Below are positions 42,817 through 51,500 of a stretch of 64,000 bases of DNA, in pieces (position 1 is the first letter of the stretch; every line of letters begins with the position of its first letter). The stretch is from UBA1562 sp041653955 (GTDB lineage: Bacteria > Omnitrophota > Gorgyraeia > Gygaellales > Profunditerraquicolaceae). Location: positions 25,877 to 89,876 of the forward strand of contig JBAZEH010000002.1 in NCBI GenBank assembly GCA_041653955.1, given 5' to 3'. The position numbers were made by a program, and so were the translations under genes. Under the pieces are notes generated by a model. The model was not told where the DNA came from. It saw only the letters and a list, made by a program, of their open reading frames with translations, and searched no databases.

Positions 42817-42897
42817 TTATACCACCTCCTTTTAAATAAATAGACGTACTTAATTGCATTTTCTAACAACAAATTTTTACTCTTAATTTTACTCTTA

Positions 42898-42956
42898 AGG
42901 GACACCCTTAGCTTTGGCTAAAAGGGTGTCCCTCGATTGGCAGAAAGGGTGTCCCT
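42898..42956. repeat. Right 59-bp inverted repeat of the REP/RAYT element
   Basis: The partner of 42268-42326. Its internal AGGGACACCCTT and AAGGGTGTCCCT can fold back as a REP hairpin. It ends 30 bp before the -10 box of the sigma factor gene. Confidence 0.92.
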
Positions 42957-42985
42957 AAAATAGTTATTTTTGTTGGGTTTTGTGG

Positions 42986-42991
42986 TATAAT
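42986..42991 (+). promoter_or_regulatory. Consensus -10 box just before the ECF sigma gene
   Basis: TATAAT at 42986-42991 lies ten bases before the ATG at 43001, so the transcript would be leaderless or nearly so. No clear -35 was found; the region 17 bp upstream lies only a few bases from the REP arm. Confidence 0.55.
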
Positions 42992-43000
42992 AAGCCCGTT

Positions 43001-43603
43001 ATGGATGATATTGAGTTTGTCCGCAGGTGTGTTAAAGGGGACAAGCGTTCGTGGGATGCGTTTGTAGAGCGGTACGCGTCCTTAATATACAATTATATTC
43101 ATAGCACCCTCAAGATAAAAGGCCATACCTTTTCGCAGGAAAATATCAACGACCTCTTCCAAGAGATAATCCTTTCCTTATTCAAAGATAATTTCAGGAA
43201 ATTAAGCACTTTTAAGGGCAGGAACGGCTGTAGCTTAGCCAGCTGGCTAAGGCAGGTGACTGTCAATTTTACTATTGACCACCTGCGCAGATTAAAACCC
43301 GCGCTTTCTCTTAATAATGATATAGGAGATAACTTAAGTTTCGCGGATATGCTGGTTTCTGATTCTCCGCCTGTAACCGATACCTTGAATCAGGAGGAAA
43401 GGCTTATGCACCTGAAGGATTGCATTGAAAGGCTCGGGATTAATGATAAGTATTTCCTGGAGCTGCATATTTATAGGGGGCTGAGTATAGAAGAGTTGAG
43501 GGTATTCTTAAAAGTTTCACGCGCGGCTGCCGATATGCGTAAATCCCGTATTGTTGAGCGGTTGAAGGAGTGTTTCAGAAAAAAAGGGCTTATTTTACGT
43601 TAG
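43001..43603 (+). CDS. RNA polymerase ECF-type sigma factor
   Basis: 200 residues from the ATG at 43001. Sigma region 2 is visible (FVRRCVKGDKRSWDAFVERY and DLFQEIILSLFKDN), and region 4 includes YRGLSIEELRVFLKVSRAAA. It lacks a sigma-3 domain. It is followed by a zinc-finger protein and a CHAT protein, an arrangement known for ECF sigma factors paired with anti-sigma factors. The start has no Shine-Dalgarno and the mRNA is probably leaderless. An earlier in-frame ATG at 42980 would overlap the -10 box. Confidence 0.92.
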   Translation: MDDIEFVRRCVKGDKRSWDAFVERYASLIYNYIHSTLKIKGHTFSQENINDLFQEIILSLFKDNFRKLSTFKGRNGCSLASWLRQVTVNFTIDHLRRLKPALSLNNDIGDNLSFADMLVSDSPPVTDTLNQEERLMHLKDCIERLGINDKYFLELHIYRGLSIEELRVFLKVSRAAADMRKSRIVERLKECFRKKGLILR

Positions 43604-43646
43604 ATTTCCGGAGCAGTTGCGTCTATTGTAGAGGGAAGGAAGTGAG

Positions 43647-44354
43647 ATGACGCAGGAAAGATTGGAAGAATTAATAAGGGCGGTGTATAGAAGATGGAAA
43701 GAGGCGCAAGGCCCGGCGCAGGATCCGCATCCGGATGAGGAGGCCTGGGTTTCTTTTCTTGAAGGAAAGCTGGGGGCAAAAGATGAGGCGCGCGTAAAAA
43801 AGCACCTGGTAGCCTGCCAGGGCTGCTCTGAGGTTCTGGCTGTGCTGGCCCGGTTGAGACAGGTACCCGGGGAAACGCCGCCTAAAGCGCTGATAGAATA
43901 CGCCAAAAGCCTGGTCGCAGCGCAAGATATAAATTCCGCCGCGCAGATAGTCATTATGCTCAAGGAGAAGGCAATGGAGGTATTGTCCATTACCGGGGAT
44001 ATCCTTATAGGCAGGGAGTTTATCCCTGCGCCTGTGTTGCGCAGCCGCCGGATAAAAGAATTTAAGGATGAGATCACCGTCTTAAAGGATTTTAAAGATA
44101 TAAGAGTAGAGGTAAGAATAGAGAGGAAGGGAGCTCATCTATTTGATATGTTCGTATATGTTAAAGATAAACAGGCTAATCGCGTAATCAGGGACCTTAG
44201 GGTCACCCTCCTTAAAGACGATTTAGAGCTTGAATCCTACCTCACATCTTCAGACAAGGTAACTTTTGAGCACGTGCTGGCCGGTAAATATAATATTGAG
44301 ATATCGAATATTGACGACAAGATCGCTTCAGTATTGCTGGACATAAGAAAATAA
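43647..44354 (+). CDS. Zinc-finger (HxxxCxxC) putative anti-sigma factor
   Basis: A 235-residue soluble protein. Residues 25-62 contain HPDEEAWVSFLEG and then H53-x3-C57-x2-C60, the ZAS-type zinc-binding pattern of anti-sigma factors. Residues 80-130 are helical. The C-terminal half (about 140-235) is beta-rich and unassigned. There is no membrane segment, unlike most anti-sigma factors, so any signal must be cytoplasmic or relayed by the membrane CHAT protein encoded next. Confidence 0.75.
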   Translation: MTQERLEELIRAVYRRWKEAQGPAQDPHPDEEAWVSFLEGKLGAKDEARVKKHLVACQGCSEVLAVLARLRQVPGETPPKALIEYAKSLVAAQDINSAAQIVIMLKEKAMEVLSITGDILIGREFIPAPVLRSRRIKEFKDEITVLKDFKDIRVEVRIERKGAHLFDMFVYVKDKQANRVIRDLRVTLLKDDLELESYLTSSDKVTFEHVLAGKYNIEISNIDDKIASVLLDIRK

Positions 44355-44359
44355 TAAGG

Positions 44360-46561
44360 ATGGAAGAAGCGGATACTTTGGTCTTGGAGATATTAAGGCA
44401 GGACGGCGCGCTTGCGATGAGTATCATGGAAGGCGATGGGCTCGTCCAGACCGTAAAACACTACAGCAGCCTCACCGTATCATTCTCCGAAATAAATAAG
44501 ATATGCCGGGAAGTGATGTCTATAGTCAGCAGGGCCAGCAGGAAAGGCGCCCTGCTTTCTGATTATACGGATAACATTAAAAGGGCGGGGCAGATGCTAT
44601 GGGACCATCTGTTGACGCGCCAAGTCAAGGGTAAGCTGGCCTCGACAATGATCAAAGACCTCATTCTTTCCATAGACGAAGAGTTGATTAATATCCCGTG
44701 GGAACTGCTTTATGACGGACAAGATTTTTTATGCTTAAAATTCAATCTGGGGAGGTTAGTCAGGACTAAAGAGCCGGTCGTAGTTAAGGCATACCGCAGC
44801 TTAAAGAGCGCCCCAAGGATGTTGATATTGGCTGACCCTACAGGAGACCTGAGGTCTGCCTACCTTGAAGGGCTGTATATAAAGAACCAGTTTGAACGCA
44901 AGAGGGGCCAGATAGGGGTAGATTTTAAATCCACCCGTATCGACGCGCTATATGTAAAGAAGAACTTGCGCGATTACGATATAGTGCATTTTGCCGGCCA
45001 CTGCGAATATGACGAGGGTGATCCGCGGAATAGCGGATGGATCCTGAATGACGGAAGGTTCACTACGGCAGAAGTGCTCGCTTTAGGTGAAAGCCTTTCT
45101 TTTCCGAGCCTGATATTCTCTAATGCCTGTTATTCGGCAAAGGCCGCAGCCGGTACGGCAGAGGAGGATTACCACGAAAAAAACTATAGCCTCGCATCCG
45201 CGTTCCTGTTTTCCGGGGTCAGGCATTATATCGGCACTATATGGAAAGTGGAAGACCCCGTAAGCCTTTTCTTTGCCAAAGAATTCTACGCGCATCTGGT
45301 CAAAGGCGATTCTGTAGGCGAATGCATTCGCCTCTCACGCCTGAAGTTGATAAAGGAGTATGGTATCGGTGCCATATTATGGGCAAGTTACCTTCTTTAC
45401 GGGGACCCTAATTTCGTATTGTTCAGGCGCAAGCCGCGTGCCGTGCCGTTTAAATTCAGGAGGGATATCTCTTCGTATAAGAGGGGGCTGGCAGGAGTTC
45501 TCATTGCGCTTTTTGCCATATCCGCGGTTTTATTCCTGCATATCTGGTTGCCTGCGAGGAACCCTACGGCCATCTTTTCACTAATGAGATCCAGGAGATT
45601 ATTCCTTAAAGGCGATAATCGGGAGGTTATCTCCATCTGCAGCGGGATCATAGAGAAAGAGCCTTCTTTCCTCGCGGTTTATCCGTTGATCGCGGATACG
45701 TACGAGAGGCTGGGAGATAGGGGCAGCGCTTTGAGGTATTATTTTGATTACGCCCTTGCCAGCGAAAAGAAGAGGGATAAAAGGCATCTATCATCGGCTT
45801 ATATCGGTATCGCGTGGTGTTATCATCAACAAGGGGTACGCCAGGAGGCCCTTGATTTTTATAATAAGGCGGTCGCGTTAAGCAGGCAGACACGCGACAA
45901 ATTGAATGAGGCTTCCGCCCTAAGAAAACTAGCGGTCTGGCATATAGATAAGGAGGATTACGATAAGGCGCTTGAGTTGCTGACAAAAAGCTCAGAGATC
46001 AACCGTGAAAGAAAAGGCTCAAAAGAGCACGCTTACAATCTTGCCTGCGATTATTTTGATATGGGCCTGGTTTTTGCCAATAAGGATGATTATCCCGCGG
46101 CTAAGGAGTTTTATCATAAGAGCCGTGTTATATTCGAGAAGCTTAACCTGAGGAACGAATTAAGCGACTGTTATTTCAACATAGGAGAGATATGCTTTTT
46201 TGAGAAAGAATACCATAAGGCCCTTGATTATTATATGCGGGGGCTGAAGATAGAAGAATCGCAGGGGAACAGGCCGGGCCTGGCGAGCGGTTATAATATG
46301 ATAGGCGAATTATACGCGCAGATGAACAACTTTGATGAGGCCGAAAGGTTCTTTGACCGTTCGATAATTATCTCCAGAAAAATAAATGCGCGCCCGGAAT
46401 TGGCGTCCGCGTGCTATAATATGGGTATTCTTTATAAAAATAAAGGCAAGAAAAATAAGGCGCGGGATTACCTGAGGCAGGCGCAGGAGATATACCGGTT
46501 GACGGATATATCCTGTTACGAGGAGATAAAAGAGGAGCTTATAAGCCTGGATAGCATATAG
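44360..46561 (+). CDS. CHAT-domain caspase-like protein with membrane segment and TPR repeats
   Basis: A 733-residue protein. Residues 100-355 form a CHAT (caspase HetF-associated with TPRs) domain: His214 in VHFAGH and Cys257 in FSNACYS form the predicted dyad. A single membrane segment lies at about 375-397. Residues 405-720 hold about seven TPR repeats (GSALRYYFDYAL, ALDFYNKAVALS and so on). The CHAT half faces the cytoplasm and the TPR array probably the periplasm, or the reverse. CHAT proteases cut specific partners, including gasdermins or sigma regulators in other systems. Confidence 0.9.
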   Translation: MEEADTLVLEILRQDGALAMSIMEGDGLVQTVKHYSSLTVSFSEINKICREVMSIVSRASRKGALLSDYTDNIKRAGQMLWDHLLTRQVKGKLASTMIKDLILSIDEELINIPWELLYDGQDFLCLKFNLGRLVRTKEPVVVKAYRSLKSAPRMLILADPTGDLRSAYLEGLYIKNQFERKRGQIGVDFKSTRIDALYVKKNLRDYDIVHFAGHCEYDEGDPRNSGWILNDGRFTTAEVLALGESLSFPSLIFSNACYSAKAAAGTAEEDYHEKNYSLASAFLFSGVRHYIGTIWKVEDPVSLFFAKEFYAHLVKGDSVGECIRLSRLKLIKEYGIGAILWASYLLYGDPNFVLFRRKPRAVPFKFRRDISSYKRGLAGVLIALFAISAVLFLHIWLPARNPTAIFSLMRSRRLFLKGDNREVISICSGIIEKEPSFLAVYPLIADTYERLGDRGSALRYYFDYALASEKKRDKRHLSSAYIGIAWCYHQQGVRQEALDFYNKAVALSRQTRDKLNEASALRKLAVWHIDKEDYDKALELLTKSSEINRERKGSKEHAYNLACDYFDMGLVFANKDDYPAAKEFYHKSRVIFEKLNLRNELSDCYFNIGEICFFEKEYHKALDYYMRGLKIEESQGNRPGLASGYNMIGELYAQMNNFDEAERFFDRSIIISRKINARPELASACYNMGILYKNKGKKNKARDYLRQAQEIYRLTDISCYEEIKEELISLDSI

Positions 46562-46570
46562 GAGATTACT

Positions 46571-47134
46571 ATGAGGTATGTATCGCTGTTGATCGCGGTT
46601 TTATTTTTATTGAATATCGCAGGCTGCTCTATTCCTGTGTCTTCAACCAGAAGCTCTTTATGCAGCTTTACGAAAGAGGAGAAGAGAAGTAAAAGTATGT
46701 TTATGGCGAAGAGCGCGGTTACCGTTAAGGATTTCCGCGAGAACGAGGCATACGAGGAAGACATGGAAGGCCTTAAAGAAGATGTAGAGGAGTATATCTT
46801 GCTGCATCCTGAATTGAGCGAACAGGTAAAAAATGACTTGCGCCAGATAAAGGTAACGCGGGGGATGGGGGAAGAGGAAGTACTTTTATTATTAGGTAAA
46901 CCGGATAAGATGATGCGGTCCGCGGCTAAAGGTAAATACGGGGCTTCGCAGGTGTGGATATATAAGATAAACAAGATACGGGCGTTCACCATATTCATCT
47001 TTCCGGTATTTTTCCCCCATGAAGCGTATTACCTGTATTTTAGAGATGGCGCCCTGGCTGAGATAGAAAGACATTCCCTTAAACAGACTGTCCAGCAGGG
47101 TAAAGATTCAATACCGGGAGAGAGAAGGAATTGA
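46571..47134 (+). CDS. Lipoprotein with BamE/OmlA-like domain
   Basis: A 187-residue lipoprotein with lipobox IAGC at 16-19. The middle region has helical charged sequence (EDMEGLKEDVEEYI). The C-terminal part (QIKVTRGMGEEEVLLLLGKPDKM) resembles the SmpA/BamE/OmlA fold, and a hydrophobic strand IFIFPVFFPHEAYYLYF follows. It starts ten bases after the CHAT stop. It could be a periplasmic partner of the TPR portion. Confidence 0.75.
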   Translation: MRYVSLLIAVLFLLNIAGCSIPVSSTRSSLCSFTKEEKRSKSMFMAKSAVTVKDFRENEAYEEDMEGLKEDVEEYILLHPELSEQVKNDLRQIKVTRGMGEEEVLLLLGKPDKMMRSAAKGKYGASQVWIYKINKIRAFTIFIFPVFFPHEAYYLYFRDGALAEIERHSLKQTVQQGKDSIPGERRN

Positions 47135-47156
47135 TACCGTGAGCCGGGAGGATAAT

Positions 47157-47564
47157 ATGAAAGTAATACCGATCATCTGCCTGGCAGCGCTTCTTCTGCT
47201 ATCGGCGGGAGATGTTTATGCCCAGAATCAATCACCGCAGCCCGAAGAGCAGGATGCTGTGATTGAGGCTACAGCCGGAGAATATTTTACTATCAATCTT
47301 GAGTCTAATCAGGTGCTGGGATTGAAATGGCGGCTCGCCAAGCCCATTGATCCGGATATGGTTAAACTCATAAACGTAAAGTTCCAACGGGCCACCGCCA
47401 GGATATTGGCCATACCCGGAGAAGAGACCTGGAGATTCAGGGCAATGAAATCAGGTACGACGATTATACATTTAAAGTACACAAGCTCCTCTAATAGAAA
47501 CGCCCCGCCCAAACAGGAGAAGATATTTACGATAAACGTAAAAGAACCTCCTAAATCAAAATAA
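47157..47564 (+). CDS. Exported chagasin-like (I42) protein
   Basis: 135 residues from the ATG at 47157 with SD GGGAGG (a GTG six codons earlier is less likely). The signal peptide ends VYAQ (about 22). The mature part has the immunoglobulin-like pattern of inhibitor family I42: AGEYFTINLESNQVLGLKW at the NPTTG-loop position, then GEETWRFRAMKSGTTIIHLKY. The three inhibitory loops (NPTTG, GxGG, RPW) are altered to NQVLG, PGEE and TSSS, so inhibition of papain-type proteases is uncertain. Confidence 0.7.
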   Translation: MKVIPIICLAALLLLSAGDVYAQNQSPQPEEQDAVIEATAGEYFTINLESNQVLGLKWRLAKPIDPDMVKLINVKFQRATARILAIPGEETWRFRAMKSGTTIIHLKYTSSSNRNAPPKQEKIFTINVKEPPKSK

Positions 47565-47647
47565 AGGCCCAGGAACAACCCCCTGTATAAAAAATACCGT
47601 TAGATCGGGCTTCTTCTTTCGTCTATTGTTCTTGAAAGGAGGAGTAA

Positions 47648-49207
47648 ATGAAAAAATATATTGTGTTTGGGGCAATAGCGGTTTTCTTTTGTTTTTGTGT
47701 GGGGTTTGAATGTTTGGCAGAGGAGTTGTCATGGCAGAATATCAGCAGGGAGAATATGGATTTGAGGGCACTCCTGGTGGATGCGGATAATCCGGCTAAT
47801 ATTTATATAGGGGCGTCCGGCAGGATTCTAAAAACAGCCGATAGCGGGGATATCTGGAGGAATGCGCTCTCGGTAAAAGGAGGAGACCCGCGCATAAACT
47901 TCTTATCTTTTGATTATGGCCGTAAAGATCATTTATACGCCGCTACGGGAAACGGGTTGTTTTATAGCCTCAACCGGGGAGACACCTGGAAGAGGATATT
48001 TAGAGGGAAGGATTATCTTGAGAGTGAGTGCACCTGCGTGGCAGTTTTACCGGGCATTATTTACCTTGGGACGAAAGGAGGGTTGTTTACCAGCCAGAAC
48101 AGGGGCCGCAGCTGGCGTAAGGAACCGGGAGAATTAGGCAGCAGCCCGATCGCGGCTTTAGCGTCTGATTCAGGAGGGCCCGCGTATATCTATGCCGCTA
48201 CTACGAACAGCGTATTCATAAATAAACACCGCGGCGGGGCATGGGAGAAGGCTATTATCGGAGGGTTGTCCAGAAGAGATACTATTGAAACAGAAGGGGG
48301 AGATGAATATAGCGATGAAGAGGAGTTATCTTCCGGCATAAGGCATATTGCCATTGACCCTCGTAATCCGGATTGCCTTTACGCCGCTACATCCGAGGGC
48401 ATATATAAAAGTTGCGACCGGGGGCGTGCCTGGGAGGCATTTGCGTCTTACGGGTTGCTTAATAAAGAAACAAGTTTTATCCTTTTTTCCGGCAGGGGGA
48501 GCCTTTATGCTATTAGCAGGGGAGGGATATTTGAGTATGGAGGGGGCCGCTGGCAAGAGTTATCGATCGGCCTGGCTGCGGAAAAGATAAGGTTTTTGGC
48601 TTCGGATAAACATAATAATTTATACGCCGCCTGCGATAGAGGGTTATTTAAGACAATACGGACCGGCTATATCCCCGCGGAAGGTACAATCTCATTATAT
48701 TATGAAGGTGAGCCCGGGATCCGGGATATCCAGAAGGCGGCTATTCAATACGCGGAGGTGGGCGCGAATAAGATAAAAGAGTGGAGAAGGCGCGCGGCCA
48801 GGAAGGGGATATTGCCGCGGCTTACCGTTGGATTAGACAGAAGCGCCACGGATCTCTGGCATTGGGAATCCGGCTCAAGCACAAAGGTTGAGGATGATAT
48901 ATTAAGGAAAGGGCGCGATGTTATAGAATGGGATATAACTTTAAGCTGGGATCTAAGCGAGCTTATATGGAGCAGCGAGCAAACTTCAATAGATGCGCGC
49001 TCGCGGCTGATGGTGCAGTTGCGCGAAGATATACTGGATGAGGTGACGAAATTATACTTTGAACGCATAAGGGTAAAGGTGGAGCTGGATAGCCTGTCTA
49101 TTGAAGATAGAAAGAAGAGATTTGACAGGGAACTTAAATTGAAAGAGCTTACCGCCTCTCTTGACGGGCTTACAGGAGGATATTTTTCATCACGCATTAT
49201 AGACTAA
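47648..49207 (+). CDS. Exported beta-propeller protein (VPS10/sortilin-like) with helical tail
   Basis: A 519-residue protein with a signal peptide (1-24, ending CLA). About seven repeats follow, each with a DxGxxW or RGxxW Asp-box-like element (SGDIWRNAL, RGDTWKRIF, RGRSWRKEP, RGRAWEAF), marking a propeller of the sortilin/BNR class. A beta strand region follows, then a long helix (LREDILDEVTKLYFERIRVKVELDSLS) recalling outer-membrane helical hairpins. SD AAAGGAGGAG. It is the last gene of the CHAT cluster. Confidence 0.8.
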   Translation: MKKYIVFGAIAVFFCFCVGFECLAEELSWQNISRENMDLRALLVDADNPANIYIGASGRILKTADSGDIWRNALSVKGGDPRINFLSFDYGRKDHLYAATGNGLFYSLNRGDTWKRIFRGKDYLESECTCVAVLPGIIYLGTKGGLFTSQNRGRSWRKEPGELGSSPIAALASDSGGPAYIYAATTNSVFINKHRGGAWEKAIIGGLSRRDTIETEGGDEYSDEEELSSGIRHIAIDPRNPDCLYAATSEGIYKSCDRGRAWEAFASYGLLNKETSFILFSGRGSLYAISRGGIFEYGGGRWQELSIGLAAEKIRFLASDKHNNLYAACDRGLFKTIRTGYIPAEGTISLYYEGEPGIRDIQKAAIQYAEVGANKIKEWRRRAARKGILPRLTVGLDRSATDLWHWESGSSTKVEDDILRKGRDVIEWDITLSWDLSELIWSSEQTSIDARSRLMVQLREDILDEVTKLYFERIRVKVELDSLSIEDRKKRFDRELKLKELTASLDGLTGGYFSSRIID

Positions 49208-49224
49208 GAACCGGGATACTTCTT

Positions 49225-49247
49225 GCTTTGGCTTAAGGAGTGTCCCT
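49225..49247 (+). repeat. REP relic matching the RAYT element arm
   Basis: 20 of 23 bases match the arm segment (GCTTTGGCT, then seven bases with three changes, then TGTCCCT) of the right repeat at 42898-42956. No transposase lies beside it. It follows the propeller stop codon by 17 bp. Confidence 0.7.
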
Positions 49248-49256
49248 TGAATATGG

Positions 49257-49301
49257 TTGAATTACGCGGCCCGATAGTCTATAATAGGTTATTAAATAAC
49301 C
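49257..49301 (+). promoter_or_regulatory. moxR operon promoter with operator-like palindrome
   Basis: TTGAAT (49257-49262), a 17-bp spacer and TATAAT (49280-49285). Directly downstream, at the transcription start, is a perfect 15-bp palindrome: GGTTATT-A-AATAACC (49287-49301). It is a plausible repressor site or 5'-end hairpin. Confidence 0.8.
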
Positions 49302-49328
49302 CCAAAGGTAAGAAAGGAGCGGTAAGCT

Positions 49329-50255
49329 ATGTACAGTGATGATATAAAGCATATAATAGAGAATATTGAAAAAGTCATTGTCGGTAAGACCGAAACGGTG
49401 AAGCTTTTGCTTGTCGGGCTCCTTACCAAGGGGCATATTTTAATAGAAGATGTGCCCGGACTTGGAAAAACAACTCTTGCCCTTGCCCTTGCCAAATCAA
49501 TAAGCGCTGATTTTAAGAGGATACAGTTTACTCCCGACCTTCTCCCTTCGGATGTATCCGGAGGTTTTGTCTATAGCCCCAAGACAGGGGAATTTGATTT
49601 TAAGAAGGGGCCGGTTTTTACGAATATACTTTTAGCCGATGAGATCAACAGGACTACCCCCCGGACGCAGTCGGCGCTGCTTGAATGCATGCAGGAGTAT
49701 AATGTCTCTTTGGACGGGAAGACATTCGCCCTGCCCAATCCCTTCATAGTGGTCGCTACCCAGAATCCCATAGAATATCAGGGGACCTACCCTTTGCCTG
49801 AAGCCCAGATAGACAGGTTCTCAATGAAGATAAGCATGGGGTATCTGCGCGCCGAGGAGGAAGTGAAGGTTATATCGGGGCAAAAGGTGCAGCATCCTAT
49901 TGAAGGCCTGCAGCCGGCGATGACGCTTGAGAAAGTTTTACAACTGCAGGAAGAAGTAAAGAAGGTCCAGGTTTCGGCTAACGTTATGGATTATATCGTG
50001 AAACTCGTTTCCGGTACCCGCAACAGAGAAGAGGTAAAATTAGGAGCCAGCCCCCGCGCCTCTATCGCTCTTATGAAGGCAAGTTCAGCGTGGGCCCTGC
50101 TTGAAGGAAGGGATTACGTTATCCCGGAAGACGTGGTGAACCTTCTTCCCTGGGTATTGAAGCACAGGATAATATTACAGCCTAAAGCGTTGATCGCCGG
50201 CAAAAGCCCGGAATCTGTGGTTTCTGATCTCTTAAAAGTCACTCCCATCCCTTAA
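49329..50255 (+). CDS. MoxR-family AAA+ ATPase
   Basis: A 308-residue AAA+ protein with Walker A DVPGLGKTT, Walker B LLADEINRTTP and sensor 1 VATQNPIEYQGTYPLPEAQIDRF, the MoxR signature. MoxR chaperones work with DUF58 and von Willebrand or transglutaminase partners in maturation of complexes near the inner membrane. It is first in a four-gene operon (MoxR, DUF58, two TgpA-like proteins). The ribosome-binding site is AGAAAGGAGC. Confidence 0.95.
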   Translation: MYSDDIKHIIENIEKVIVGKTETVKLLLVGLLTKGHILIEDVPGLGKTTLALALAKSISADFKRIQFTPDLLPSDVSGGFVYSPKTGEFDFKKGPVFTNILLADEINRTTPRTQSALLECMQEYNVSLDGKTFALPNPFIVVATQNPIEYQGTYPLPEAQIDRFSMKISMGYLRAEEEVKVISGQKVQHPIEGLQPAMTLEKVLQLQEEVKKVQVSANVMDYIVKLVSGTRNREEVKLGASPRASIALMKASSAWALLEGRDYVIPEDVVNLLPWVLKHRIILQPKALIAGKSPESVVSDLLKVTPIP

Positions 50256-50264
50256 AAAGCGGAT

Positions 50265-51500
50265 ATGCTTAAGATATACCTTAAAAGGTGGCTCTTCCTT
50301 TTTATCCTCATTATATCCAACCTGCTTATAGCGCTTCGCACATCATTGAATTTCTTTTTCATGTTTTTCTGGTTCCTGGTTTCCCTGGTATTTATCAGCC
50401 TGGGGTGGATTGCCATAGAATATTTCGGGATAAGCCTCTTTTTGTCAAGAAGGACCACTACCAAGCTGGAAGAAGATGATATAGTAGAAATAGAGACTGT
50501 AATTAAGAATAAAAGTTTACTGCCGTTATTTAATTTTATCCTGGAGGACCATCTTACCTGCGCTGCTACCGGGGAAAAGAGGCATAGATCTTTGTTAGAG
50601 TATGTCGCGCCCCGTTCAACGGTTACCTTGAACTACCGCTGCCAGTGCCCGAAAAGGGGCAGGTATGAAATAGGCCCTTTTGATATTTATCTTTTTGACC
50701 CATGGGGCCTCTTTTTTATAAAGAAGACGTTCTTTGTGTATTCCGAGTTATACGTATATCCGCGTACTTTCAATATACCCAAATTTCCCGCCTTGGCGAA
50801 AGGGACCGCTCCCTGGTACGGGATAGAGACCAGCCGCGTAAGCGGTGATGACCATGAATTTTATGGTATCAGGGAATATAAGCCGGGAGACCCGATAAAA
50901 AGGATACACTGGTTCTCCAGCGCCCGCCAGAACAAACTGATAGTTAAGCAGTTCCAGCACCAGGTATTTTTCAGGGCGACCGTCATCTTTAACCTTAACA
51001 AAGACAGGAACTATGGGGAAGGAAAGGACAGCGTAGCGGAATACATCATCAAGATAGCCGCTTCCGTAGTTAAATATTTTATTGACCGTAACGTCTCCGT
51101 GGAACTCATAGCGCATATAGGGGAAACGGTCCATATTCCTTTTAATAAGGGGCCGGAGCACCTTGAGGATATCTTCAGGCTTCTGACCATAGCCGAGGCG
51201 GAGAGCAGGGTCGGGCTGGATGAGTTATTCCAGGAATTCGCACCTTATATACCTAATGATTCCAGCTTGATCGCGATAGTGCCGGATGAAGACTGGGAGT
51301 TTTTATCCGCGATGTTATCATTGAGAGTCAGGAATGTTTCGCTGATACCGCTGATATTGAACTCTTCTTCGTTCCTGCGCCCTTCCCAGATAGACAGGGA
51401 CAGGGGGCCTTCGCAGATAAAATCTTCGCAGGCGTTTGACGCCGCGCCCATATTCTTCTCTCGCGGCGATAACCTGGGGCAGGTTTTTCTTAAATATTAA
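50265..51500 (+). CDS. DUF58 membrane protein
   Basis: A 411-residue protein with two N-terminal membrane segments (about 7-50), then the DUF58 region (YEIGPFDIYLFDPWGLF, GIREYKPGDPIKRIHWFSSARQNKLIVKQF) and a degenerate vWA-type domain at the C-terminus. DUF58 proteins are the usual partners of MoxR. It ends at the base before the next start codon, so the operon is compact. Confidence 0.93.
   Translation: MLKIYLKRWLFLFILIISNLLIALRTSLNFFFMFFWFLVSLVFISLGWIAIEYFGISLFLSRRTTTKLEEDDIVEIETVIKNKSLLPLFNFILEDHLTCAATGEKRHRSLLEYVAPRSTVTLNYRCQCPKRGRYEIGPFDIYLFDPWGLFFIKKTFFVYSELYVYPRTFNIPKFPALAKGTAPWYGIETSRVSGDDHEFYGIREYKPGDPIKRIHWFSSARQNKLIVKQFQHQVFFRATVIFNLNKDRNYGEGKDSVAEYIIKIAASVVKYFIDRNVSVELIAHIGETVHIPFNKGPEHLEDIFRLLTIAEAESRVGLDELFQEFAPYIPNDSSLIAIVPDEDWEFLSAMLSLRVRNVSLIPLILNSSSFLRPSQIDRDRGPSQIKSSQAFDAAPIFFSRGDNLGQVFLKY

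Larger units (their letters stand above)
42268..42956. mobile_element. RAYT transposase unit flanked by 59-bp inverted repeats
   Basis: A 689-bp element: two nearly identical 59-bp inverted arms around a single HUH (Y1) REP-associated transposase gene. This is the layout of a REPtron/BIME. Its composition is clearly more AT-rich than its neighbours, suggesting a foreign origin. It sits between hppA and the ECF-CHAT cluster. Confidence 0.88.

Noticed and set aside
47577..47625. GCCC/GGGC pairing before the propeller gene as a terminator
   Set aside because: Only about four pairs and a T-poor tail, so too weak to report.
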